This document shows, piece by piece, positions 1 through 10,735 of a stretch of 64,000 bases of DNA. Source of the DNA: Cristatella mucedo (lineage: Eukaryota > Bryozoa > Phylactolaemata > Cristatellidae); assembly GCA_009760855.2 (NCBI GenBank), contig WPIO01000019.1, positions 310,001 through 374,000 of the forward strand. Reading direction: 5' to 3'. Within the stretch, counting starts at the first letter, position 1, and each line of letters starts with the position of its first letter. The notes under the pieces were generated by a model. The model was not told the origin of the DNA, made no database searches, and was given only the letters and a program-made list of their open reading frames with translations. A program made the translations under genes and the position numbers.

Positions 1-1285
1 TTCAAAAGCCAGCATTATGAATAGAAATGTTGTGACTAGTTATACATTTAAAAACTGTAGATCTGATCTACCTAAAATCTAATATATCTGAAAGTTGCGC
101 TATTTTAAACCTTAATGGTTAAATCTGAGGAAAAACAGAAATGAGATATTTTGCTACCACTGAAAGTGTGAATCCCCGAGCTCATAGTTGATACAACAGA
201 AGGTATCACTAGGGATAGAAATTACAGATTTTTGCATTGAAGAGCCTGGGCATGTCTGTGGCTCTAAATCAATGCTACGTAACGGGCTATCGAGAGAGAT
301 ATTCATTAAGTTTTCATCACAATATCTTTTTTGTCTGCTTACTTGCCGTTGAGGATGATACAATTTTAATGCCCGACTTTTTGGCTTTAAGTTTCGTATT
401 AAGGCTGCTTTAAATGTGTCTCACTGTTAAGGTAAAGTCGCTGCTTTAAATGTGACTCACAGCTAAGTAAAAGTAGCAATCTAAAAAATGTGCTGTAACG
501 ACGGAGCATAAGGCTTACACAAAAAAAGAAGGTTCTGTAAGTAATGGTACTTCAGTAATAACAGACTTTCATCATGAACCCATTCAGACAACCGTAGGTT
601 GGCAGCTCTATTCAGAGCTTCCATTCTTGCGTTTATTTACTCTACACATTAATAGTGAGCGCATCTTCTGCGGACTATCTTTTCAACGCGAACAAAACCA
701 AATATATCCAGAGGGCTAGGGTTGGGTTTATTGATTTAAAAAGAGGTGATTAACTATTAACGCATCACAATATAAAGTAATCAAATGAAAGAAAAGTCCA
801 AAAACAGTCATGCAAGCAGGCCCAATAAGTTAAAGTGTAGTCATTAGATACCATGCAAAATAGCTGGTCTAAGAAAGTTAGAGCAAAATTTCCAACCTGC
901 CGACAATGTGGATTTTCAAATTTAGGCCGGTCAGACATAGTAGAAGTAAAACAGGTGGCTAACGTTTTTTTTTTGATTAAATTGACACGTCTTTTTGTTT
1001 GTTCCCGTACGAAGTTAGTGTCCCATACCTCTGAAACCTTGTGCAAAGAAGGACGTCGGCACTTCAATAAAAAGCATTTCAAAACACTGTCAAAGCATTG
1101 CTATTTTGCATTTGATTCAAAGTTAACATAACGACAGCGGTCAATAGGATGCCTATGAGTATCAGCCATGTGATGAAAAACTGATACATTTGACGTTACT
1201 GATTGGGGTACTCACCAATGCAAGCACGTAATAACCTTGGTTATCAAACTTTCATCTTTCTTATATAAGAAAATGCAAAGCTTAC
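1..1285. other. No recognised gene (intron or intergenic)
   Basis: A+T-rich. A 69-codon minus-strand frame at 154-363 has a protein-like look (contains LEPQTCPGSSMQ) but no splice context or motif that I can support. GACTCACAG/TGTCTCACTG near 415-460 is a short local duplication (CTGCTTTAAATGTG twice). Confidence 0.4.
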
Positions 1286-1504
1286 AGGTATTGAAGCAAG
1301 TTGTCCATATTTCTCTCTGAGGAATTGTAAAATTTCTGCGTTCATTTAAAGCTGATATTTTCCTTAGAAGATATCGAAATACCAATATGTGGCTTTCGAA
1401 AAATTTATAGCCCCGTTTCGTACTCTCAGAAAAAGATTCGCGAAGCTTGGAGTTATTAAATTTGACGGATTCAATAAATGGCACAGGCAGAGCGAATATT
1501 CGCT
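1286..1504 (-). other. Possible further exon on the minus strand (unrecognised)
   Basis: A 219-bp open stretch (73 codons) could be a phase 1-1 exon: a GAAAAG acceptor just above 1504 and a GTAAGC donor at 1285, the same phases as the five FN3 exons upstream. The peptide (starting RIFALPVPFIES) is basic and has no FN3 Trp, no membrane segment and no motif I recognise. The acceptor has no real pyrimidine tract. It may be chance. Confidence 0.22.
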
Positions 1505-2844
1505 CTTTTCATTGATATTCCTTTAACAAATAAGACTCTTGGATTTTCACTAGCCGTATTGCAATGGCTGCAATGTAAAAATGTCCGGATTAGCCCTGAA
1601 GATTAGATAACAAGTTCCCTGTGATGCAGTACATTTTCGAAATGCGACTACCAGCGTAAGTAAAGAAAGCGTGCAAAACTAAATAAGTGTGAAAAATAAG
1701 ACGATACGGCTTGAGCAAAATGAAGCAAGAGGTAGCATTTAGCAGACATATCCTAAGATGCAATCACATGCTATCTAGCTATCATGCACACCTAATCTGA
1801 ATGATTTCAATAATGTCCAAAGGTTACTATGTCACGAAAGCCCAAGATTAAATTGCCAAGGTTCAAGTGCAGCAACTTAAAGATGACACGTCCGCTTTAC
1901 ACTAAGAAGTCAAGGATATACACAACACCTATTATAAATTATGAAAAAATAAGAAACCTCACACACGACTAGAATTAAAAATATTGAGCTCGTTCTAGAA
2001 GCTGCTTAGCTTTTCTGGTGAGATTAAGTATCCAGTTTCCTAGCGCGGATAATGTTTGGGAGCTAAGGGCTTTGGCGAAACCCTTCTATCAGTTTTCTCA
2101 GAAATACCATAAGCAGAACAATCTAATAAGTCTAAGAATACACAATAAACAAAGTATTGGGCGATATACAATAGCTGTGGTAGCTTTTCGCTACCGTAAG
2201 TGGATTGCTGTAGATCACAGTTACACGTGGTGCCTGCGATTGCAAACGTTTGACTTCCTCAAGTTTTTACCCCTTTAATAAGTTCCATATTTTTGAAGTC
2301 TTTAGGGAAAAGATACTCCTCAGCTAAAGAGAGGCCATTCAAATTATTCGTACAGTTCTTGTGAAAGGCAACATATTTTCCCCAAGCGCGGACTCATGTC
2401 CTTAATTAAGACTCTGCTAATTCTATGCTACTTTCATCCGTAATTGTCCAGTGCCAAACCTACGGTTTTCACATATCTTTGGTTGCACATGCTAACACTG
2501 ATGGTTACCAAATGGTTTGTAACAAGCCAAAGAGCTCTTGAAGCCTTTTATGAAACTGCCAAGCACAGCATCCAAGTGATTTAAAAGGCTTGGGGGATTT
2601 ATGGTCAGTGAATATCATGTAATCTGCCAACTGATCGGGCGTTTCATACGAGGATTGTCTCATGTCTCGACTCAGATGAAATGTTCTAGAACAGCAGAAA
2701 AATCTGCCCAAAAATCTGTGCAAAACGTCTTATGTATTAGTAAAACCGTTGTAAACAATTGAGCAGCAAATTACGCTGTTTTCAGGAAAGCAGTCATTTA
2801 ACATAAAAAGTTGATCGAGAATAAGGGCAGATACAATGGACAAA
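1505..2844. other. No recognised feature
   Basis: A+T-rich DNA between the possible exon and LINE-A copy A1. Short frames only; no repeat match seen. Confidence 0.4.
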
Positions 2845-4075
2845 GATCATCTGAAGTACCTCTGAAATATGGAGTACCTCAGGGCTCCGTGCTAGGTCCG
2901 GTTCTTTTCACGGTTAATACTCTCCCTCTTGCTTATGTGATTGCCAAGCACAATCTAGGCTTTCACTTCTATGCGGATGACACTCAGTTATACCTTTGCT
3001 TTGATCCCTCCCAGCCTTCGAGCACCTCAAATTCTCTCAACTCACTTGCTGCATGCATGCATTGATGACATCCGCACATGGATGGCAGCAAATTTTCTAC
3101 AACTAAACGATGACAAAACTAACTTACTAGTTATGGGCAATCCCAGTGTGATTCAGAAATTGGAAAGGCTGACGCTCAAAATTGGCTCTGCCAGCATATC
3201 TCTAGTCGCATCAGCTCGAAATCTAGGTGTCATATTCCAAAGCGACCTCTCGTTAGATGAACATATCAGGTCCACAGTCAAATCTGCCTATTTTTAGCTA
3301 CATAACATTGCTAAAATTCGGGCTTGTTTAGATAAGGATACCACGTCTAAGTTGGTCCATGCATTCGTGACATCCCGTTTTGACTTCTGCAACTCGCTGC
3401 TTATTGGCCTACCAGCATGTAAGATCAGGCGATTGCAGCTGGTGCAAAACTCTGCAGCTAGGCATGTCTGTCGTGAGCGTCGCAGCTGCCACATTAGACC
3501 ACTTTTCACCGATCTGCACTGGCCACCAGTCAAGCAACGGATTGACTTCAAGGTTTTGTCGCTCACTTGTAGGTCACTTCGTTCTTTGGCTCCAAGCCTA
3601 TCCCTCAGATCTACTCCCCCATCAGGCCAAGCATCGCACTACCCACTTTTCGGAATCCAACAGTTTACCACTACGTCGTACAAACCTCAAATCCTTTGGA
3701 GACCATGCATTTAGTTCGTATGCTCCCAAAGCCCGGAATTCCCTCCCGACCTGTGTCAGAACATCCCCTGACCTGACCACATTTAAAAGGAACTTAAAAA
3801 CACGCCTATTTAGGACAGCATTTAGTGGGTCCCTGTGATTCGTCATTCACGTGCTTATGCGTGCTGACACTGTGCATGCTGACACTAACCACATTTGCAT
3901 GCTGACCCTGTGCATGTCACCCCTAACCATATTATTCATTTTGTTTGATTTTTAAACATGATTTTACTTACCATTTAATTGCGTTTCTCTTTGCAGCAAA
4001 TGTAAAGCGCCTAGAAAGAGATTAAGTTCTCTGAGGGCGCTTTATCAAGTACATTACCATTATTATTATTATGCA
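2845..4075 (+). mobile_element. LINE-A copy A1 (L2/CR1-like non-LTR retrotransposon, 5' truncated)
   Basis: Degenerate reverse-transcriptase copy. Seen in order: EVPLKYGVPQGSVLGPVLF (RT domain), FHFYADDTQLYL with the catalytic YADD at about 2970-2981, LQLNDDKTNLLVMGNP, ARNLGVIFQSDLSL, then the C-terminal region with VQNSAARHVCRERRSCHI and DLHWPPVKQRIDFKVLSL. A 1-nt shift near 3060, a TAG at 3295-3297 and a later shift break it. The 3' part has an AT-rich untranslated region, the stem-loop at 4003-4044 and an (ATT)n tail. The 5' end falls inside the RT domain, as expected of 5' truncation during target-primed insertion. Not functional. Confidence 0.88.
4003..4044 (+). other. LINE-A 3'-terminal stem-loop
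   Basis: Perfect 9-bp arms TAAAGCGCC (4003-4011) and GGCGCTTTA (4036-4044) enclose a second 5-bp stem, AGAGA/TCTCT, with a TTAAGT loop. It lies directly before the (ATT)n tail in every complete LINE-A 3' end here. In L2-type LINEs such a 3' hairpin is known to be bound by the element's own RT. Confidence 0.75.
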
Positions 4076-5055
4076 AGAGACACACATAAGCCTGAATGGT
4101 GACGGGAATGGCAGGGGCATTTTAGAGCTTTACTTTTCACCAACATCGACGTGACAAAATCTAGGATTCCTAGCTGCATTTCAATGGCCTTTACCAATTA
4201 TTCATAAATTACTCTTTTTCACGTAGCAGCAGGTAAAATATTCACCTGAAAAATAGCATACCAAATCCCAACATAAGGCAATATCACGTGAGTTAAAAGT
4301 GTTTTTCTAGCTTTTCTTTCGATAATCAGCTGATCATACAATTGATGCCCGAACTCTCTAGGAGTAGCAATTTCAGCAACTCACTATGACAGCTTTTCTA
4401 CAGATTTCCCCCATCCCTAATAAGTGGTATATCAGGCTAGTTTACACAGCGACTGTTTGCACGTAGCACGGTCACATTGCTCCACGTAAAAGCCCCTCGG
4501 TATCGACCACCTCTCGGCCTCGGCGTCTACTTTGATGCTGCTTCTATTGGTGGAAATACGTCAGCCCAACGTCATCAGTACGGATGGATCCAATGATAAC
4601 GACCTTTTAGTTTTACACTGACTAACATTAAGACTCGTAATAAAAAAGTCGATGAAAAGTAGGCGTATAAGCAAATATTTAAAATCTATTATGTAAACAG
4701 ATTTATTCAAGACTTTCGACCTGGATTGCAGATAAGAACAAAAGGGGCATAGTTTTTGCTCTTTTGGCGAAGGTCTGCCGGCCGACAACTGGATTTCCTG
4801 AATGAGCACTAGAAGACCCGAGAACTGAAAAGACCTTCCTTAATTGACTGCCTTGCTAATCCCTACATACAAGCGATACCTTGCACTTACTTGCATTGCT
4901 TGGTTTTGTATAGCCCGGCCTGAGGCTGCCGTGGCGTAAAGCAGTACCTCACTTTTCCTGTCGTTTGGTACGTATCTGGCGTCAGGTGAACAATATTGCA
5001 TACGGCTCTGCTGCTACCTCAACTAGTGAGGGTTGAGCGGCATAGTTGTACGTAC
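4076..5055. other. Intron downstream of FN3 exon 5, no feature
   Basis: Follows the donor of exon 5 on the minus strand. No further FN3 exon or LINE is visible. Confidence 0.4.
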
Positions 5056-5355
5056 CTGAACAGTCGGTTGTTAATTGTAAAGCTTCTGCATCACTTTTAG
5101 TTTCGTCCAGCTGAAGGTCAAATTTTGTTTTCGCGATCACGTTAACATGGTACAATGTTTCCGGCTTTAGGTGGCTGAATTCCCAGAAGCAATCTGAAGT
5201 AATGATATTCTGTGATGGCATTTGGTAATTTTTTCTTTCATATAGTGAAACGTCATAAGAGAAGTTGCTCTGTCCTCCATGGGGAGCAGTCCAGCACGCT
5301 TTAAATGATGAGTTCGTGACTTTAGTGACGAATAGCTTCTTCACCTTGTCAGGAG
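5056..5355 (-). CDS. FN3-domain exon 5 (subtype I-like) of the multi-FN3 gene
   Basis: Internal exon of 300 bp, phase 1-1. Seen: acceptor GTTTTCTCGATAG at 5356 and donor TTCAG|GTACGT at 5056/5055. The protein starts PDKVKKLFVTKVTNSS and has the FN3 Trp in FKACWTAPHGG, then FSYDVSLYE and LKPETLYHVNVIAKT, ending LTTDCSG. The layout (P-x-x-V start, Pro-x-Gly-Gly after the Trp, L-P-E-T-x-Y) is that of subtype I, but it is clearly more diverged than the 30622/18848 pair. Joining from exon 4 (G + CT) gives Ala. The intron before it is 7.6 kb, the longest here. No exon is firmly visible after it, so the gene should continue to the left of the window. Confidence 0.83.
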
Positions 5356-5947
5356 CTATCGAGAAAACGCTTACAGCCGTGATAATAGGCCTTAAAAACA
5401 ACTTAGGTATGAAGCAAAAGAAAACTCTGAAGTATGTGCATATGCGTCTAAAAGATTTGCTGTTACGTGGACAGCTAAAGGGGTGGCTGATAACGTGCCA
5501 AGAATAGCAATTATGGGGTAGGGCTCGCCTGGCAATACTTAAGACGGCAGAAAGAGGCAGCAACACTGATGGAGACAGCAAGATCAGTCGACCCTTTCGC
5601 AAGCTGTGTGCACAAGAGCATTTAGCGTATTAATATATATTTCTAATGTATAATTTTCTCAAGCTAATAGCCCGGGAGACAGCTGATGGTAAATCTAAAT
5701 TAACCTATGATTGCAGTTTTGTCTCTCTGATGTGGAGGCTGCTGGGTTACATCATCAGCTACGTTAACAATTAAGTAAAGTCTAAGCCAGTAGTAGCTGC
5801 TACAAGAGAGCAACCTAGCCGATGATGGTTGTACTTTACTAGCCACATGTAGAGAATGAACCTGCCAAATTGAGGAATCATTCAGGCATAGTGCTACTCA
5901 TGATATTTTTACCATTTTGCCTATTCGTTGATGGTAGCTCATTTTGA

Positions 5948-6058
5948 CATAATAATAATAATAATAACATTGTACTTGATAAAGCGCCCTCAGAGAACTT
6001 AATCTCTCTCTTGGCTCTTACATTTGCTGCAAAGGGAAATGCAATTGAGACATTTTAC
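5948..6058 (-). mobile_element. LINE-A copy A6, 3' end only
   Basis: About 110 bp: an (ATT)n tail seen as (AAT)n on the plus strand at 5950-5968, then the stem-loop and the TTTGCAGCAAATG-type 3' region in reverse orientation. It is severely 5' truncated and lies just upstream of FN3 exon 5, inside the intron. Confidence 0.8.
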
Positions 6059-6889
6059 TTTGGGAGATCGATAAATGTATTAGGTTGGATATAAATCGAT
6101 TTTGAAAATGAACAGAAGTTAAAATTTTAATTGTGACTTCCTTCAGTGCTGATACTGCAAAAGCCTGACCCGAGGACCTAAAGGCGACACCCAAGACAAG
6201 AACTCGGACACACTGCTCGGTAGCGGCCTCTCATGATGCGGGCAAGCTGGGCACATTGTAAATGACCTGTGAAAATTTCATTTAGTAAATTAGTCCCACG
6301 TTAATATGTTTCATTCAAAGCAATGGCTGAGGCAACATAGTAGAGAGTGAGAGGGGAAGAGAATGTGTTCGGTTGGAATGTTGCTTCCGATCACAGCTTT
6401 TCCGGTACTGATGGCACACTTTCATTACAAAGCTAGACATTCTACTATAAGTGACCATTTGGTCTTTTCGAGTTTTATGGCTAGGCTATTTGAATTCAAG
6501 ACTTGAACTATTCACATACATGATCTTGGTTCATGGGATATTTCTCTTATTTGACGCTCTGGCAGCTCTTTTTTCCTGAGACCTTCACATCGTCGTCCAG
6601 GTTTATCCTAGCTAAGAATGACCATCTAAGATAAGGTACTGTTTGTCAACATTTTCCAAAGCATGATTTAGGCTGATGATGACGAAAGGAATAATTATTT
6701 CTATAGAAAAAAGTTTGATATGCAAAGGTTCCGAAACATTTTAAATCTCAATAAGAATCAGGAAGCGAAACCAGATTGAGGATTTGAATTACTAATCGCA
6801 CACAAGGAACCTGGTACAATCAAGCCAGTTTGACCACTTTTCACTGTCGTGCACAGGCTTTTTAAAAAGAAGAGAATAGACATCTAGGT

Positions 6890-7300
6890 TTTGTCACTTA
6901 TTTTATATGCTTCTTCATTCTCTTGCTCCAGCCTATCTATTTGAACTATTTACCAGTTAGGCTAAGCAAGATATCACCTGCTCCTCTGATTCAAGTGGTT
7001 TAGCTGCACCATGAACCAAACTCCAGTTCTTCGGAGCTGGTACATTTAGTTTGTATAATCCCAAAGCATTCAACTCACTTCCGACTGACGTGACAACCCA
7101 CCTTGAGTTTACGCTTAGTAAAAGGCTAACAACGCACCTGTTCCTCACAGCAATGGCTGGATCCATGTGCGTTTTCTTTGTGTGCTTATGCGCATAGGGC
7201 GTTATTACTATCCGTATTGACATCATTTCATTACAGCACGTGTAACGTGCTGAAAGTCAGATTTAGTTCTTTGCGGGCACTGCACAAATATCTCATTACT
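6890..7300 (+). mobile_element. LINE-A-like relic A8 (old, divergent)
   Basis: Corresponds to the last part of the LINE-A protein and 3' region: GCTCCAGCCTATCT, a region matching the 'fall-to-stop' end of the ORF around 7050-7145, then a decayed stem-loop at about 7240-7285 (GTGTAACGTGC ... GCACTGCAC). Far more diverged than A1, A2 or A5, so probably an older subfamily. Confidence 0.5.
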
Positions 7301-8884
7301 TTTGCTGTTAATACTAGTTCTCTCAAGAAGCAATCAAAGAGGACATCGATTACCTATCATTAAAATATTATAACATACCAGATTTGCTAATTTAAGATGC
7401 TGGGGCTATTCGGAACAACAGGGTACGTTAACCAGGTAGTTAACAGTGTAATATCTTAAGCCCATGGCTTATTCAAATGGTGATGACAGCGCTTTCTCAA
7501 AAAGCATTTACCCGAAATTTAATGAACCACGGAAAGAGAAAGGCCTTCATGACATAGCTAAGCACAGTCTCCTTTCGGCTTAGTATGTGGAAAAATTAAT
7601 TTTGCCTTTTTATGGTTGCTAGTCTAGAGAATGTCTTGAACTATTGCAGAGAAAGTTTGATTGAAAACGTTAAAAGATAAAAACGTAATATTATGAATAA
7701 TTGCGTGATGTTATATTGGCACGGCAGGCTATACATTGCTGCAAAAGGCCTAAAGTTGGGGCACTACAACCGCGAAAAAGATGTGTTACTACATTTTCTC
7801 ATACCGACCTTGAGGTCATTGTCGTTCGAACTAAATCGCGTTCCACGATTTCAGTCTCACTTTACCAATTGCTCGGCTTTTTGCTGAGGTAATCTACTAC
7901 TTCTAGTGCACGTGAGTGAGCATAACGAACGATTAAAAATAGAAAAAAAATTGCGTATGTTAGATCTTGGATTTTCAAGATGATGAAGTTTAAAGAGGAA
8001 GGAGTGAAATGTATCTTTATCGTCAATTGAGAATGAGAGAGTTGCTGAGATCTAGGATGGAATCGCTTCAACCAGACCTTATTTCAAAAGTACCTAGGCT
8101 AATTTAATCTCACTTTTAAGAAGCTATAGGTTTACAGGAATCGGTCATTTAGTTAAGCAAATAATAACGCTAAGTAGGAAGTCATTTAAGGCAGGTGCCA
8201 GTACGTTATTGAGATCGTTATTAGTTGTAGGTTTTTAGAGAACAATTCCGATAATGAAGTGAATAGACAACAAACTCATTCGATAAACTGATAGATAAGT
8301 GCACCAAAAGATGCTACGGGAAAGATCCTGATTCCAGCTCTATTCATGCAGTCTCCAACTTTTGGAATGGAAAACTCAAAGCAAACTATGCATCTTTGGG
8401 TTAAGATGATAACGGAGGATAATAAAAATCATAACACTAAAAGGTTGATTGCAGAACACCGTAAGAGAACTCGATCTATATCTAGCCACTTTAAAACTCC
8501 TGGCACGAACAGTTACAAAGGCTGAGTGTCCTGCGTATAATCCAACATGCAAGATGAAAAAGTATCATGATATGACTAGAATACGAGAGCAAACATGAAG
8601 ATACTCATGACCACAGGTTAGATGCACATAGGGGTAGTATATGGCCAGATAATATATAAATAGGCGCGAAAGGCAGAACGGCATTTTCAACTACGTGTTT
8701 AACGGGCAGAAGAGAAAGTTAATCTGATACGCTGCCTCTTCAACCTTGACTCAAAGAATGGTAGCTAGATCATAGCAAGTTGTGACCTTACTCGTACGAT
8801 AACTTCACCTTTTTGGTGCGTGCGAACTGTAGGCTCTTTCACCAGCAGATTTAAATTTAGTACAAATGGCGTTGAGATGATTTA
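7301..8884. other. Intron DNA, no recognised feature
   Basis: A+T-rich part of the 7.6-kb intron between FN3 exons 4 and 5. Short frames only. Confidence 0.4.
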
Positions 8885-9130
8885 TTACTATGCGAAATGT
8901 GCAACTGTTTGTGTCTAGAAATAGCTAACAAAACCGTCGAAGGTTTGAAATAACTAAAGCGAGGCAGGTAATTGTTTCAACAACGAACCTTATTATGCAT
9001 GCTTCTTTGAAGGAATATTACTTGCAAAAAGGAGCGCCTGATAGAGGAATTATTGCAAATTTTAGGTGGGTGCTTAAGACGTATGGAGGCAGCCAATGTT
9101 GGAGCTGCCGAGCTAAATATTTAACGTCTG
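8885..9130. repeat. Duplicated intron block, copy 1
   Basis: Within the intron between FN3 exons 4 and 5. It aligns with 10490-10735: TTTGTGTCTAGAAATAGC versus TTTGTGCCTAGAAATAGC, then a GGTTTGAA block, TGCATGCTTCTTTGAAGGAA versus TGCGTCTCTAAAGGAA, CCTGATAGAGGAATTATTGCA versus TCTGATAGAGAATCTATTGCA, and GTATGGAGGCAG versus GTACGGAGGCAG. No protein function is suggested. Confidence 0.6.
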
Positions 9131-10020
9131 GTGTGGTACAGACCTCGCGAATCCTTCGCATTCGTCAATTAATTGTGGCCACCATTAGTTTCTTTAGCAT
9201 AGGGTAACAAGTGCAGAGATTGTTGGGATTACTATCACGTGACCAAGGCTCGAATCTGTTGAGGCTTAACTGGTTTTTCGCTACTCTTATCTTTAGAGTC
9301 GGGGCAATCTAGCTTAGAGAGCACAAAAGATATATAGTGCCTACAGCACCCATAGCAAGAATCCGTTAAACATTAGAGGCTAGTATTTCGGAATTTTCCA
9401 ATGACAACTCAACCATTGAATAGCTAGTTTCGTTCGAGTTAAGATACTGCAAAAGCCTGACATGTAGACCTAATGCCAAGATCCAAAATCAAAATTTAGT
9501 GCAAGGAACGTTGAGATGACCAGATGCTAAGTAGTGGATGACGCGAGTGCTGGACGTTCTCACTTGTAGACTATAGGGCTACAGAGTGAAGTGATCTGTA
9601 AGCCAGACTGGAGTTAGTGAAAGCGTTTCTATGCTTGAGATGCACCCATTTATTCTCAAAAAAAGAGTGCCATGTCAGCTGATCGTTTAGAAAATTCCAC
9701 GAAATGAAAAGAGAAGCAGGCAAAGATTAATTGGTTAAATAATCTCATAGGGAATTTGAAGACACCAATTTCAGTTACGGAAGAAGCGACTAAGGAATGG
9801 GCAGATTCAAATCGTACTTGAAGACGAATAGCGTGTACCAGTGTAAACTAATTTTAAACTAAGTACGCTTTTCTAAACTTCATATCGAGGTATTTATATG
9901 CAATACTAAAGAGATGATCGAACGTTAGGTGACGATAAATGCGATACGATAAATATATAAAATGTCGGTCAATGTACGTCTTTGTGGCATTTTCTTTGAG
10001 CTCTACATTGATAAGATGCA

Positions 10021-10040
10021 CTCACACACACACACACACA
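10021..10040. repeat. (CA)n microsatellite
   Basis: About ten CA units. Confidence 0.85.
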
Positions 10041-10489
10041 CTGTACAGACGACGCATTAATAGACGGTAAGGAAACGCTTAAAATGAATGTTTAATACTA
10101 TTTACCTCAATTACATTGCTTCTTTACGGTAAATAACATATTTAGTAGTAATAAGCTGTTGAGGATATTCCCAAATTGGTGCAGCTACTAGAAATTAGCA
10201 CAACGCAGTAAATAGGGATTATGTGACTGAAAATCCTTGCACCTCCTTGTAGGCTACTGGAAAAAATGCATGAGCAACTGCTGCAGCACTGCTGCAGCAT
10301 GACACTTTTTGGGCGCCTAGACACGCGATGTAGCTGTCAGCTGTCTTGCAAAGGTCCATCACATGCTGTTGGCCGCGAGTAAAGCAAAGCAGAATTTAGG
10401 AGACTGTTTAGGAAATCAAGAATCTCAAATGTAACAGCAGAGGAAAGCCGAATTCAAGTAAGAACACCATATTTTTTCTTCAATAATAG

Positions 10490-10735
10490 GGTGGATTTGG
10501 ACCAGTTTGTGCCTAGAAATAGCCAATAAAATCCGTTGAGGTTTGAAAAACGAAAAATGAGGCATGCAATTTTTCCAACTTTCGACAACGAGCCGTACTA
10601 TACATGCGTCTCTAAAGGAACATATCCAGCAAGAAGGAGCATCTGATAGAGAATCTATTGCACTCATTTTAGATGAGTGTTTAAGGCGTACGGAGGCAGG
10701 CAGTGGACGAGCTCGTGAGGTAAAGCTTTAGCATC
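10490..10735. repeat. Duplicated intron block, copy 2
   Basis: Partner of 8885-9130, same orientation, about 1.6 kb apart. Another short shared block, GATACTGCAAAAGCCTGAC, occurs at about 6147 and 9442, so this intron has been rearranged more than once. Confidence 0.58.

Noticed and set aside
4982..5602. The whole 206-codon frame as one exon with an N-terminal signal-like segment
   Set aside because: The hydrophobic N-terminal part lies beyond a good acceptor at 5356 and is intron read-through; only 5355-5056 is FN3.
6957..7226. Minus-strand 89-codon frame as a gene
   Set aside because: It is the antisense of an old plus-strand LINE-A end; similar antisense frames occur at 3622-3846 and 53432-53620.
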